Below, one piece after another: positions 27,556 through 38,049 of a stretch of 64,000 nucleotides of DNA. Made by a program: the position numbers and the translations under genes. Position 1 is the first letter of the stretch. Every line of letters starts with the position of its first letter. This stretch comes from Dryas octopetala. Lineage: Eukaryota > Streptophyta > Magnoliopsida > Rosales > Rosaceae. The stretch covers positions 19,328,910 to 19,392,909 of the forward strand of contig OY992839.1 in NCBI GenBank assembly GCA_963921425.1, read 5' to 3'. A model generated the notes under the pieces. It was given only the letters and a program-made list of their open reading frames with translations, was not told the origin of the DNA and ran no database searches.

Positions 27556-27694
27556 CCTTGGTTCTGCCTTCTTCAAAACGCTTGTTAACAACATCATAGT
27601 TGGGAGGGGCACCAAACTTCCACTTAGTGCTCTTTTCTCCTTCACCAGTCAAATAGGAACGGTACTTGTCTCCCTCAACACTTGAAGATGCCAT
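24949..27694 (-). CDS. pathogen-related protein, copy 1, with transposon-derived C-terminus
   Basis: Related to barley pathogen-related protein, with an NTF2/SnoaL-like fold; biochemical function unknown. Minus-strand exons: 27557-27694, 26804-26936, 26386-26687 and 24949-25152, all GT/AG, 777 nt, 258 residues. It starts MASSSVEGDKYRSYLTGEGE; core motifs are APPNYDVVNKRFEEGRTK (29-46), WPSGSLEEEVQNLVKTW, and PRGFALEILQVY then YKFRHWGYMEGPFKGHAPTG (141-179). Residues 1-234 follow copy 2 with few changes. From residue 235 the hAT element replaces the last four normal residues with 24 new ones, ending at a TAA inside the element. Intron 3 (25153-26385) is about twice the length of that in copy 2, with extra AT-rich sequence around 25230-25780; intron 1 has gained a MITE. 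The frame is otherwise intact, so it may still be expressed, with 3' UTR and poly(A) site supplied by the transposon. Confidence 0.85.
27052..27487. mobile_element. MITE in intron 1 of pathogen-related copy 1
   Basis: The segment has imperfect inverted ends (GAGCAAATTGTACCATTGGTC versus, inverted, GAAATTGCACCTTTGGTCC) and subterminal inverted copies of TTCTATATTGG. Intron 1 of copy 2 is only 228 bases and lacks it. A GA/AT microsatellite follows at 27488-27549. Target duplication is not resolvable because the flank is a TA repeat. Confidence 0.6.
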
Positions 27695-27750
27695 AATGCT
27701 TATATGGTATAGGAACCAGACTGCTGGATCATATGTTTTAAGTACTTGTA

Positions 27751-27760
27751 ATTATATAGG
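27751..27760 (-). promoter_or_regulatory. TATA box of pathogen-related copy 1
   Basis: On the minus strand the sequence reads GCCTATATAATTA, about 60 bases before the start codon. The same motif with the same flanks (CTTTTGCCTATATAATTA) stands upstream of copy 2, which supports it as the core promoter. Confidence 0.65.
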
Positions 27761-28534
27761 CAAAAGAAATTATTACGGCTAAGATTAAAAATTAATTTAC
27801 CTGCCACATCATTTACAGTAGGTATCATAGTACCACACACGTGTCATCTATGACCAGTGCCAGCTAAGGCCCAAGGCGACCAAGGCACAGGCCTAGGGCC
27901 ACAAATTTTGAAAGGCCTCACATAGTCTGATAGTCGACTACTCTACTATTAAAAAAAAAAATTTATAATGGAACTATGGAAGCCTAAAAGCCTCCATCCT
28001 TTTCTCTTTGAAACAAAAAAAAAAAAATTTAGGCCTAATGTATTAGTGGAAGCCTACTAGCCTTGTAGCCTACATGCCTTATGCCTATAATTAATGTTGC
28101 ACACGGCACCTCTACAATTAATGTTGATTGAGTGATTGCTGTACTTGCACAGTTGCACGCCTACAATTAAGCATTAGACTCTACATTTGTAACTTGTTGT
28201 CTATTCCTTATTCCCATCAGACTCTCAAGTTCTCGTCTCTCTCTCTCTTCTCTAAATCTCTTAATCTCTTCTAGTCTTCTCTATTCTCTTTGTCTCTCAG
28301 TCCCTCTCATCTCTATTCTCTAATAGTCTCAACTCTCAATCTTCAAAGTTCAAACTCAATAGTCAAGACTCATTGCCTCATTGGATAACTGGTAAGTTTT
28401 TGCTAATTTTTTATATTTGTCATTCGATTTTTGGTTTTTGGTTGTTCAAAATTGGTGTGTAAATGTGTAATAATATGATTTTTTATACTAATCAAGATTG
28501 TTTTCTTCAAAATTGCAGAGCCATTTACTTGTTT

Positions 28535-28738
28535 TATTTTTTTTCAAATATTTGGATTGCATATAAAATATTATTGACAATATCTGTAACTGTCGCTTTT
28601 GCAAAACGAAGCTTTTCAAAATTAAAACTAATAAAAACTTATTTACGGTCAACAATGTCACAGTTATCTATTGAAAAAAAATTGGTAAAACAACTTGAAT
28701 ATAAAAATTTAATGCTCAAGTACATTTACATCCACTAA
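28535..28738 (+). pseudogene. hAT transposase dimerisation domain remnant
   Basis: The plus-strand frame encodes WIAYKILLTISVTVAFAKRS then FSKLKLIKTYLRSTMSQ and LSIEKKLVKQLEYKNL, the conserved C-terminal (Dimer_Tnp_hAT) block of hAT transposases such as the ZMYM1-like group. Only this last part remains; a few residues between MSQ and LSIEKK that relatives have are missing, and the 3' end is cut by the nested foldback element at about 28721. Confidence 0.75.
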
Positions 28739-29914
28739 CTATAGGGTCCATTTCAAGTTGGTCCACGAACTATAAAACATATCAAATTTTCCAATTAACT
28801 ATAAGGTTCATTTCAAGTTGGTCCATGAACTATAAAACATTTCAAATTTCCCCATTAACTATAGGGTTCATTTCAAGTTGGTCCACGAACTAACAAAAAA
28901 CATACAAAATGGTAGACATGCAAAATTGGGTTGACAAAAAAACCGAACCGAACAGGATTATTTATATATTTTATTATATATTTATATTATATAAAAGTTA
29001 TATATATTGAATAAAAAAGATGTAAAGTGTTTTTTGCACATATTGGGATTCGAACTCATGACTTTGTGAGAAGAGTTAAAGTATGAATTTCCACTACACC
29101 ACTTAACCACTTATGAAATTCAAGTATATGCAATATATTTATAGGCATACAGATATTTGAAATATAATAATTTATAAAATTAAATATATTTTATATATTA
29201 TTTCTTTTTTTTAAGATATTATTTTAGGTCTCTATTTAAATATTATTATTGCAAAAAGTCTAAAAATTTTACTAGTTTATATTTTATATAATTTATAGTT
29301 TCTATATTGTAAGCATATTACTAAAAGTCCAAAACTATAATTTATAATTTATATTCTAAAATTATTAGAGTATAGGGTTAATTTTTAATGTATAAGGTTT
29401 CAGACTTTATGGTTTAGTGTATAAGGTTATAGTGTAGAATACCAATTATAATTTTATAAATTATTATATTTCAAGTATCAGTATACCTATAAATATATTG
29501 CATGTACTTAAATATCATAAGTGACTAAATGGTGTAGTGGGAATTTATACTTTCATTCTCCTCAAGTGGTCATGGGTTCGAACCCAGCATGTACGAAAAA
29601 CACCTTATACCTTTTTTATTTAAAATATATAACTTTTATATAATAAATAAAAAATAAAAAAATATATATAAATAATCTGGTTCGGTCGATTCGGTTTTTT
29701 TGTCAACCCGATTTTGTCTACCATTCTATATGTTTTTTGTTAGTTCGTGAACTAACTTAAAATGAACCCTATAGTTAATGAAAAAATTTGAAATGTTTTA
29801 TAGTTCGTGGATCAACTTGAAATGAACCATATAGTTAATGAGGAAATTTGAAATATTTTATAGTTCGTGGACCAACTTGAAATGGTACTTATAGTTGGTG
29901 GATATAAATACAAT
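28721..29914. mobile_element. foldback element with inverted tRNA-like arms
   Basis: An imperfect palindrome of about 1.2 kb. Left end TACATTTACATCCACTAACT; right end inverted TGTATTTATATCCACCAACT. Each arm starts with about three copies of a 60 bp unit (TTTCAAGTTGGTCCACGAAC and variants). Then come opposed CCGAACCGAAC-type phrases, and opposed tRNA-like stretches around 29050-29110 and 29525-29600 with a B-box-like GGTTCGAACCC. AATGCT at 28711-28716 and 29915-29920 may be a remnant of the target duplication. No coding capacity. It lies inside the hAT transposase remnant. Confidence 0.7.
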
Positions 29915-30240
29915 AATGCTAGTTGTCCCACATTTGTATTCCACCTGATGTGTCATTACTTTACTGGAAGGGTATTTCCTTTTTCTTTTTTAGGTTTTAT
30001 TTTTTAATATTTAGTGTCTAATGTATGAATGTCATGTAAGATGATATGAAATTGTGGTATAAAAATGTGGTAAGTGTAGCATTACTGATATAAATATACT
30101 TGAGCCAAAATTTAATCACTAATTTTGCATCTCAAAAAGCAAGAAGATAGATTTTTCAATTATTTTTTTTTAATATTTTTAAATAATATATTTGAAAAGC
30201 CTTGCCTTAGGCCTCACTTTCTATTGAGCCGCCGTCTCTG

Positions 30241-30792
30241 ACATAATTAATGAGTGATGCTACATGCACTTGGGCTGTATATTCCAGTTTAATAGTGACA
30301 AAATTATGGCAGCTCCTTCGATTTTTTATTTATTTATTGTTAAGACCAATTAGCAATCCATAGAAAAAAAAATTGAAAAGGTCATTATGAATTTATGATT
30401 ATCAAAATAATGCAGTTACATTAAAGTTCTTTCCAAAGGTCAAATCGTTCCCTTTTTCTCTTATGATTAATTAATCAAAACATATGACCCTTGGAAAAGT
30501 CTAGAGTGTATCTATGTATCAATACTAAATTAATCAAAAACTTAAAAAAAACATGAAGAGTTCATTATGACTATAATTAATGCGGTTACGTACATTAAAG
30601 TTTTTCCAAATTAAGGTCAAATTATCTCCCTTTTTTCTCTTAATTAATCAAAATATATATGATCTACCCGTTGATAGAAAAAGCTTACATCTAAATTATA
30701 AGTTATGTCATAGTGGTGTATCCGTGTATAAGATATTGAACTCTCTTCATTTGTTATCAATTAGTTTGAGTTAAATGCTTCAATTCCTTCAC
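30241..30792. other. duplication copy 1 flank, no gene
   Basis: AT-rich non-coding sequence aligning with 61092-61250 and 62563-62700 of copy 2. It contains a local near-duplicate of its own phrase around CATTATGA...AATGC(A/G)GTTAC (about 30383-30420 and 30560-30595). The Tat element is inserted at its right end. Confidence 0.5.
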
Positions 30793-31854
30793 TGTTTGTG
30801 GGAAAATCCACATCAATCCGAACAGCCAATCACGGCTCGACACGTGGCTGGTCAACACCCACCTCGGAGTTGACTTTCTATGGTCAAACTTTGACCTCCA
30901 CATCATCACTGGTCAGCATTTCCTCTGCCAGCTCAGATCGAATTTCCACGCCGGGCCCACCATGTTCGGTCCGAGCCGAACCGATGATCTTTCAATGGAC
31001 CGAGTGTCCATCTCACCACGGTCATTCCGGTTCGGCTCGGCTCGGCACGGGGCACGGTCTCTTTTCAAGTTCTGGCGTCAACCAGTTAGGGATCGGAAGG
31101 GTCCCAGTCTACTGGATCGGCTCGGTCTTGAATCCCATGCCCGATCCGATCACACATGGACTTTATGTCTACGCATAAGAACATGTGCTTGTATCGGCTC
31201 GGCTCGGCTCTCCGCCACCATTCCCGGGAAGATCACGCTGGGACGAACCGCCACACTTAAATGCACCTGACACAAATCTTCTGACAGAGGGGATATCAGG
31301 CTTGCATTCATGACTACTGGAGCAGTCTGCCTGAACCTTCCAGCCTTGCATTTAATGGAGCATTCAATGCAGCGTTGAATGCTGAAGAAGCAGGCAGCTG
31401 AGCATGCAACTAGGTCTGACCAGGTACGTGGGTCTCTGGCAACCATTCATTCACATGCAGGTATCTTACTCATTAAGGTTTCCTTTGCTTATATATATCA
31501 AGTCATATGTGCAAAAACGAGGACTACGCAACCACACAAAAAACACTTATACAAAAATTTCCACTCTCCCAAGAGCATGCCCAACTTGCTGAGAATAGCC
31601 CAGAACATTTGCCTTGTTCTTCCCATTCTCCCAAAGTTCTTCCTTTGTTCTTCCTCATCCACCATCAAACACCACCACTGACTTCATCATCGGAGCGTGT
31701 TTGGCTGGTACCACACCGGTCCATCTCCCTTGACCTTGTTTCTCTTGCAGGAAGATCTCAACCAGCATCCACTTCATCATCCAGCAAAGCACCTGATCAG
31801 CCAGATCAGCTTATCTAAGTTGTTGCATCTACCTTACGAGAATTTGCATCAACA
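30793..31854 (+). repeat. 5' LTR of the young Tat element
   Basis: Begins TGTTTGTGGGAAAATCC and ends TTTGCATCAACA. The phrase GCTTATATATATC near 31487-31500 is a plausible TATA region. Same length and apparently same sequence as the LTR at 41999. Confidence 0.9.
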
Positions 31855-31888
31855 GATTGGCGCCGTCTGTGGGAAGTGACTTCAGCCG

Positions 31889-33400
31889 TTGTGTTCATCA
31901 CCGCAAGCGCTAAGCTCTTCCTTCACGCGAGTCATCATGACTACCATTTTTCGGGACACCAGCTCTTCCTCAGGAACATCTCAGAATGATGAACAACATC
32001 AGCCTGAGACGCCTGAGAAAACGAGGGGAGCACAACTCCCCAGGACATCAAAGTCCAAAGGTCCCTCGAAAATCCGAGCTGCTCATAAATTCCTCAAGGT
32101 GAGCCGGCGACATCTAGCCGCAGAGAATGCACTCCTGAAGCAGAATAATGAGCTGCTTGCAAAACAGGCCGAGCTGGCCGGCGAACTTGCACGCCATCGT
32201 GCTCAGCTCGAGAACAGCGGGGGATCGGGTTTCCGATCGCGCCGAACCCGAACCGAGCAGGAGGTCCTTTCACCATCTCCTTCTCGGCAAAGCACCCCTG
32301 CTGAGCCGAACGACCAGACCGATCGGCAGGACTCGGATCACGTCTTCCCGGGCTTCGAGGACATGCCCCCGGCTGAACAGGCCGAGTGCCTGAACGCCCA
32401 CCGTCTTCTTCAACGAAAACAGGCGGCTTTCGGGAAACGTGTCCTCAGGAATTCAGACGGAGACCGTGCCGACCCGAATACAAACCAACGACCCCCGGCC
32501 CAATCAAGGTTGGGGACCAACAGTCCAGTCGGTTCGGCTGAAGCCAGGGTCCCGATTGGGGATAGGCTCGGCCCCATCATCAGCCAGGATCCTTCCCCAT
32601 CAGGAGCTCACTCAGGGAGGCGATCGGTGAGCGACCGACTGGGATCGACTATGATCATGTCGGATCGACGACCGGTCAGCGAGAGGATCACTCGCCAGCC
32701 GGTGAGTGAGAGACTCGGTAACCAGGCCGAATGCTCGGGGGAAAATGCGGCCGAGCCGACCCCGCCCGACGTGGAAAATCTTGTCCGGACTCTGGTCCAG
32801 GACCAAATCCGGAGCGTCCACGATCGGCTCGGCCACGTCGAGGTCTCCAGGGGGTACACTGGTAGGGCCGACCACGGAGAGGAACTTCCCCTCCCGTACA
32901 CCAGCAGAATCCTGGATGCTGAGGTCTCCCGCGACACCAAACCCCCCAAGATGGATCAGTACGATGGGACCAAGGATCCCTACGACCATCTTGACAGCTT
33001 CAGATACGCCATGGAGGCTCGCCAGGCATCTGAAGCCACGAAGTGCAGAATCTTCCCCTCGACCTTGAAGGGCTCGGCTCGGGGATGGTTCCGAACTCTC
33101 CAACCGAACTCCGTCGATTCTTTCTCCGACCTCCGAAGGGCCTTCCTGGCGAGATATCGGGTTGTATCCGAACGACTCTACAACTTGAACGATATGTCGC
33201 TCGTTAAGCAGCAAGAAGGGGAGAGCCTCAAGGCCTATCTGATCCGCTTCAACATCGAGTATACGAAGTGCGACGATTGCGACGATAGGTCAGCAAAGAA
33301 TGCCCTCATGCAAGGTCTGCATGCTGGGGGACTCCGCTCCCACCTAATGAGGAATCCTCCCTCCACTTACGATGAGCTTTCTGCCGAAGCCACTAAGTGA
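31889..33400 (+). CDS. gag of the young Tat element
   Basis: About 500 residues. The N-terminal part is polar and includes a helix-prone segment near residues 60-110; the retrotransposon gag domain follows (residues about 350-500), with PKMDQYDGTKDPYDHLDSF, CRIFPSTLKGSARGWF and a CDDCDDRSAKNALMQGL region. The remaining gag segment with the knuckle-like CKYHSNHGHVTGDC lies in the following open frame. It is part of an LTR-element fossil. Confidence 0.85.
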   Translation: MCSSPQALSSSFTRVIMTTIFRDTSSSSGTSQNDEQHQPETPEKTRGAQLPRTSKSKGPSKIRAAHKFLKVSRRHLAAENALLKQNNELLAKQAELAGELARHRAQLENSGGSGFRSRRTRTEQEVLSPSPSRQSTPAEPNDQTDRQDSDHVFPGFEDMPPAEQAECLNAHRLLQRKQAAFGKRVLRNSDGDRADPNTNQRPPAQSRLGTNSPVGSAEARVPIGDRLGPIISQDPSPSGAHSGRRSVSDRLGSTMIMSDRRPVSERITRQPVSERLGNQAECSGENAAEPTPPDVENLVRTLVQDQIRSVHDRLGHVEVSRGYTGRADHGEELPLPYTSRILDAEVSRDTKPPKMDQYDGTKDPYDHLDSFRYAMEARQASEATKCRIFPSTLKGSARGWFRTLQPNSVDSFSDLRRAFLARYRVVSERLYNLNDMSLVKQQEGESLKAYLIRFNIEYTKCDDCDDRSAKNALMQGLHAGGLRSHLMRNPPSTYDELSAEATK

Positions 33401-33427
33401 GCGCGGGCTGAGGAATGGGATGCTCAG

Positions 33428-36400
33428 GTGGAGGCCCTGAATCCCAAGCCGACCCCGACCAAGAGAAAGGAGGGAGAGGTTGCAAGTCCCAAACCCCAGG
33501 TCCAATCCAAGAAGACCAGGACCGAGGAGCCACGCCAACTTCTGGGTAAGGGACCCAAGTTTGTCCAGTACACGGAGTACACTCCCCTCAATGCCGGTCT
33601 GGAGACAATCTACTCCAAGGTCAAGGACCAACTCCCAGTTGCAAGGGAGATCAAGGGACCCCCCCCAGACAAAATCAAGGAGGGCGTCTTCTGCAAGTAC
33701 CACTCCAATCACGGCCACGTCACGGGTGATTGCTACGCCCTCCGCGACGGAATTGAGACTCTTGCCCGGGCGGGTAAGATCAACCAATTCCTGGCCGGCG
33801 GGCCTAGAGTACCCAAGGCCGCGCTGAAGAAGCCCACCAACACCATCGAGGTCCAGGATGCTGCAATCGGATCGATCGGCGGAGGGCCAACCTTCGTGGG
33901 AAGCTCGAACCGATCCCAGAAGGAGTATGTCAGACAGGCGGCTCAAGCTCACGAGTCCCTGTCGATCCAGGCAGGTCAGCCCAGCACTTCCAAAAGACAG
34001 CGGAAGGACTGGGCGCCGGTCACCTTTGAGTCGAACGAGGCAAACGAGATCATCTTCCCCCACTATGATCCGGTCGTCATAGTGGCTGAGGTGGCCGGGA
34101 CTACCATTGCGCGCTCCTTCGTCGATGGAGGGAGCTCAGTCAACATCCTCTACCACTCTGCGTTCGCGCAGATGGGCATCGGCGAGGATAAGCTGGAGAC
34201 CGATACACCTGCCTTGGTCGGATTCGGGGGAGAAGTGGTTCAGCCCCTCGGACACATTTACCTTCCCCTTTCGCTCGGGAAGGGACCGATCAAGAAGACC
34301 TGTATGACGTACTTCATTGTCGTCAAGCGGCCGTCAGCCTACAACATCATTCTGGGCAGACCGGCTCTGGTCGACCTCGACTGCATCGTCCATTACGCCA
34401 ACCTCCTTATCAAGTGTCCGGTGGGCGACGACTGCATCGTCATTCAGGGAGACCAGTGCTTGGCTCGGTCTTGCTACGCCGCTTCGATCAAGCAGAAGGG
34501 TCAGCTGCCGAACTCACAGGAACTCGACTCCATCGCTGATTCGGGCAGGTGGCCGAGGGCGGAGACGTTCGATTTCACTTCCGAGCCGAACCCAGAATCT
34601 CGGCCCCTTCCCGCCGAGGCCTGGGAAGAAGTGCCGATCTCGGCCGAGACACCGGATCGGCTCGTCCGAGTGGGGACTCAGATCAGCCCCGAGCAACGTT
34701 CTGCCATCATTAACTTCCTCCGTGCCAATGCGGAAGTGTTCGCCTGGTCTTACGATGACATGCCAGGCATATCGTCTGACGTGATCACCCACAGGCTGAA
34801 CACCGATCCGGGATGCAAACCGGTCCGTCAGAAGAGGAGGTCATACGATCCGGTCCGATACGCTGCCATGGCTGAAGAGGTAACCAAATTGCAAAACAAC
34901 GGATTCATCCGGGAGGTCAACTACCCCGATTGGCTTGCCAACGTGGTCATGGTGAAAAAGAACAATGGGAAATGGAGGATGTGCGTGGACTTCACCGATC
35001 TGAACCGGGCTTGTCCCAAGGACAGCTTTCCCTTGCCCAGGATAGACCAGCTCGTCGATGCAACAGCAGGACATCAGCTCCTCAGCTTTATGGACGCCTA
35101 CTCTGGATACAATCAGATCCTGATGCACAAGTCCGACCAGGAAGGCACATCTTTCATAACGGATCGCGGCATGTACTGTTACAAGGTCATGCCCTTCGGC
35201 CTCAAAAACGCCGGAGCCACCTACCAAAGGCTGGTCAACCACATGTTCAGATCTTCCATCGGCAAATCCGTAGAGGTTTACGTGGATGACATGTTGGTCA
35301 AAAGCATCAAGGCGGACGATCACGTCAGGGACCTCTCAGACATGTTCGGGGTCCTGAAGGAATATCAGATGCGGCTGAACCCAGCCAAATGTGTCTTTGG
35401 GGTTCGGTCAGGAAAGTTCCTTGGCTACCTGGTCAGCCAACGGGGGATTGAGGCCAACCCGGAAAAGATCCAGGCCTTGATCAACATGAAGTCTCCAAAG
35501 ACACGCAAGGAAATCCAGAGTCTGACTGGAAGAGTCGCCGCCCTGAACCGGTTCATCTCAAAATCCACCGACCGGTGCCTCCCTTTCTTCAAAGCCTTAA
35601 GGGGAGCAGGGAAGGGCATAGAATGGACCCCCCAATGCGAGCAGGCTTTTCAAAATCTGAAAAGGCACATGGGGGAACCTCCCATCTTATCCAAACCAGA
35701 AGAAGGTGAAGAACTTTTTCTCTACCTCTCTGTCTCTGACTCGGCTCTCAGCTCAGTTCTAGTGAGAGAGGTCGGCGGTGTACAACACCCCGTCTTCTAT
35801 ACGAGCCGAGCTCTCGCCGATGCCGAGACCAGGTATCCAAAGTTCGAGAAGATGGCTCTCGCCCTGGTCAGCTCGGCTCGGAAACTGAGACCCTACTTCC
35901 AGGCTCATTCAATCGTTGTCTTGACGGATCAGCCGCTCAGACAAATCCTGGCAAAACCCGAGACTTCGGGTCGGCTCATCAAGTGGTCAATCGAGCTCGG
36001 CGAGTTTGACATCATCTACCGTCCCAGGACGGCCATCAAAGGTCAAGCCATGTCGGACTTCATCTGTGAGTCGACCACCTCGACGGAGGATCCACCTCGC
36101 ACCGACGCTATGCCAGCGGCGTCTGATCCGAACTCAAACGGCGATCACAGCCAGGTTGACCTCCTCACCTGGACCCTCTATGTGGACGGATCTTCCAACA
36201 CCATGGGAAGTGGAGCCGGGCTTGTTCTGATCTCCCCAGAACAAGTTGTGATGGAGTATGCCCTTCGCTTCAGATTTCAAGCATCCAACAATGAAGCAGA
36301 GTATGAGGCTCTCATCGCCGGACTCAGGCTGGCAAAGGAGCTCGGCGCGACCAAACTGAACATCTTCAGCGACTCCCAACTCATCGTCAATCAGATATTG

Positions 36401-37876
36401 GGGGAGTATGAGACTCGAGAACCTAGCATGACTGCCTATCTCGAGAAGACTCGTCTGCTGCTTGGGAACTTCCATGAGTACAAAATATCCCAAATCCCGA
36501 GGGCAGAAAACTGCAGAGCCGACGCCTTGGCACGTTTGGCTTCGGCCACAGACACCGGATCCGCTAGACACGTTCCAGTTGAAATCCTGGACAGACCTAG
36601 CACCGCCGAAAACGAAGTCACCGTCATGCAGACTGAGACCGAGCCGAACTGGATGACGCCGATCATCAATTACTTGGTCTCCGGGATCCTTCCCCCGGAG
36701 AGAGACAAGGCACGTCTCATCAAGACGAGGTCGGCTCGGTTCAGCATGATCAATGGTCAGCTCTACAAAAGGAGTTTCTTCCTGCCCTACTTGCGGTGCG
36801 TCACTCCCCAAGAAGGTCAGGATGTGCTGAGAGAAATCCACGAGGGGATATGCGGAAACCATTCTGGAGGAAGAGCCCTTGCCTACAAGACAATCAGACA
36901 GGGTTACTTCTGGCCAACGCTGAACAAAGACGCAGATCATCTCTCTCGCGCTTGTCTCAGATGCCAGCAGTTTGCCGCGGTCCCCCATCAACCTCCCCAG
37001 GTTCTGACCTCCATATCCTGCCCCTGGCCGTTCGCGCAGTGGGGACTCGATCTGATCGGTCCTATGCCGAAGGCGAAAGGGCAAGTCACTATGGCCGTAG
37101 TAGCAGTCGACTACTTCACCAAATGGGCCGAGGCCGAGCCCCTAGCCACAACCACAGCCGAACGAATGGAGACCTTCGTCTGGAAGAACATCATTTGCCG
37201 ATTCGGCATGCCGCACACCATCATTGCGGACAATGGCAAACAGTTCGACTGCAAGAAGTTCAGGAGTTTTTGTTCGCGTCTGAACATCAACTTGCGCTTC
37301 ACCGCGCCTTACCATCCGCAGTCAAACGGACAGGTCGAGGCCATAAACAAGATCATCAAGAAGACCCTCAAGACTAAGCTTGATAATGCTAAGGGAAATT
37401 GGCCTGAACTCTTGCCAGAGGTGCTTTGGTCTTACCGAACTTCCTATCGCAATTCTACGAAGGAAACACCTTACGCATTGGCATTCGGGACTGACGCTGT
37501 TGTCCCGGTCGAAATGGGGACTCCTTCATTCCGGACCGGCACATACAATCCCGAGACCAATGACACCGGACTTCGGCTCGGCCTGGACATGATCGAGGAA
37601 AGGCGAACCGACGCAAACCTCTGCCGAGCCGCTTACCAGCAGAGGGTAGCCAAATACTACAATCAAAGGGTCAGACCCAGAAGCTTCGGATTGGGCAGTC
37701 TCGTCATGAAGAAGATTCCCCTTGCCATCAAGGAGAGTTCGTTCGATCCGAACTGGACCGGACCATACAGAATCACAGGCATAATCAAGCCTGGCACTTA
37801 CAACTTGGCCACTCTGGCTGGGAAGCCTCTCAAGCATAGCTGGAACGCTGAACACTTGAAGACTTATTACCAGTAA
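33428..37876 (+). CDS. pol polyprotein of the young Tat element (PR, RT, RH, aRH, INT)
   Basis: About 1480 residues. In order: end of gag with CKYHSNHGHVTGDC; aspartic protease with FVDGGSSVNIL; reverse transcriptase with DFTDLNRACPKDSFPLP and the YVDDMLVKS catalytic box; first RNase H, ending near DQPLRQILAKPETSG; a second, archaeal-type RNase H with LYVDGSSNTMGSGAGLVL, NNEAEYEALIAGL and FSDSQLIVNQI; integrase with an HHCC zinc finger and the DLIGPMPKAKG, ADNGKQFD and HPQSNGQVEAIN segments. The second RNase H is a mark of the Tat lineage. Fossil element part; the frame is open throughout. Confidence 0.92.
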   Translation: MEALNPKPTPTKRKEGEVASPKPQVQSKKTRTEEPRQLLGKGPKFVQYTEYTPLNAGLETIYSKVKDQLPVAREIKGPPPDKIKEGVFCKYHSNHGHVTGDCYALRDGIETLARAGKINQFLAGGPRVPKAALKKPTNTIEVQDAAIGSIGGGPTFVGSSNRSQKEYVRQAAQAHESLSIQAGQPSTSKRQRKDWAPVTFESNEANEIIFPHYDPVVIVAEVAGTTIARSFVDGGSSVNILYHSAFAQMGIGEDKLETDTPALVGFGGEVVQPLGHIYLPLSLGKGPIKKTCMTYFIVVKRPSAYNIILGRPALVDLDCIVHYANLLIKCPVGDDCIVIQGDQCLARSCYAASIKQKGQLPNSQELDSIADSGRWPRAETFDFTSEPNPESRPLPAEAWEEVPISAETPDRLVRVGTQISPEQRSAIINFLRANAEVFAWSYDDMPGISSDVITHRLNTDPGCKPVRQKRRSYDPVRYAAMAEEVTKLQNNGFIREVNYPDWLANVVMVKKNNGKWRMCVDFTDLNRACPKDSFPLPRIDQLVDATAGHQLLSFMDAYSGYNQILMHKSDQEGTSFITDRGMYCYKVMPFGLKNAGATYQRLVNHMFRSSIGKSVEVYVDDMLVKSIKADDHVRDLSDMFGVLKEYQMRLNPAKCVFGVRSGKFLGYLVSQRGIEANPEKIQALINMKSPKTRKEIQSLTGRVAALNRFISKSTDRCLPFFKALRGAGKGIEWTPQCEQAFQNLKRHMGEPPILSKPEEGEELFLYLSVSDSALSSVLVREVGGVQHPVFYTSRALADAETRYPKFEKMALALVSSARKLRPYFQAHSIVVLTDQPLRQILAKPETSGRLIKWSIELGEFDIIYRPRTAIKGQAMSDFICESTTSTEDPPRTDAMPAASDPNSNGDHSQVDLLTWTLYVDGSSNTMGSGAGLVLISPEQVVMEYALRFRFQASNNEAEYEALIAGLRLAKELGATKLNIFSDSQLIVNQILGEYETREPSMTAYLEKTRLLLGNFHEYKISQIPRAENCRADALARLASATDTGSARHVPVEILDRPSTAENEVTVMQTETEPNWMTPIINYLVSGILPPERDKARLIKTRSARFSMINGQLYKRSFFLPYLRCVTPQEGQDVLREIHEGICGNHSGGRALAYKTIRQGYFWPTLNKDADHLSRACLRCQQFAAVPHQPPQVLTSISCPWPFAQWGLDLIGPMPKAKGQVTMAVVAVDYFTKWAEAEPLATTTAERMETFVWKNIICRFGMPHTIIADNGKQFDCKKFRSFCSRLNINLRFTAPYHPQSNGQVEAINKIIKKTLKTKLDNAKGNWPELLPEVLWSYRTSYRNSTKETPYALAFGTDAVVPVEMGTPSFRTGTYNPETNDTGLRLGLDMIEERRTDANLCRAAYQQRVAKYYNQRVRPRSFGLGSLVMKKIPLAIKESSFDPNWTGPYRITGIIKPGTYNLATLAGKPLKHSWNAEHLKTYYQ

Positions 37877-38049
37877 AATGTGGTTAGGATCGGGGACTGT
37901 CCGACCTAACACCCATTCCAATCAATGAAGAGATGAACACATTTTGACTCATTTCTTCTTATTTTTTCGAAGCGAACACTGGGGACTCTACTCCTATACA
38001 CTTTCAACAAAGAGGAAAGATCTAAGCGTTCCCTCCGAAAAAATAACAA

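Larger units (their letters stand above)
27855..30240 (+). mobile_element. hAT-like element upstream of pathogen-related copy 1
   Basis: Begins CAGTGCCAGCTAAGG and ends GCCGCCGTCTCTG (inverted CAGAGACGGCGGC), hAT-like CAG...CTG ends. It interrupts a sequence that is continuous in copy 2 near 61092 (ATGACATAA). An 8 bp target duplication is not clear, only TGAC at both sides. It carries a remnant of hAT transposase C-terminus and a nested foldback element. It begins about 95 bases beyond the TATA box of copy 1, so upstream promoter sequence of that gene is displaced by about 2.4 kb. Confidence 0.7.
23899..30792. repeat. segmental duplication, copy 1 (first part; continues at 43061-43360)
   Basis: Sequence from GTGTTGACC at 23899 to 30792, continuing at 43061 past the Tat element to about 43360, aligns in order with 59204-63475. 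It holds the minus-strand pathogen-related gene and its flanks. Copy 1 begins exactly after the copia poly(A) tract. Copy 1 and copy 2 carry different sets of inserted elements, which dates those insertions after the duplication. Confidence 0.8.

Noticed and set aside
29525-29600. A functional tRNA gene
   Set aside because: A-box and B-box-like motifs are present, but I could not fold a complete cloverleaf, and the sequence lies in a foldback element arm.
32608-37921. Long minus-strand frames opposite gag and pol
   Set aside because: They are shadows of GC-rich coding sequence; their translations show no known domain, unlike the antisense region at 38955-41368.
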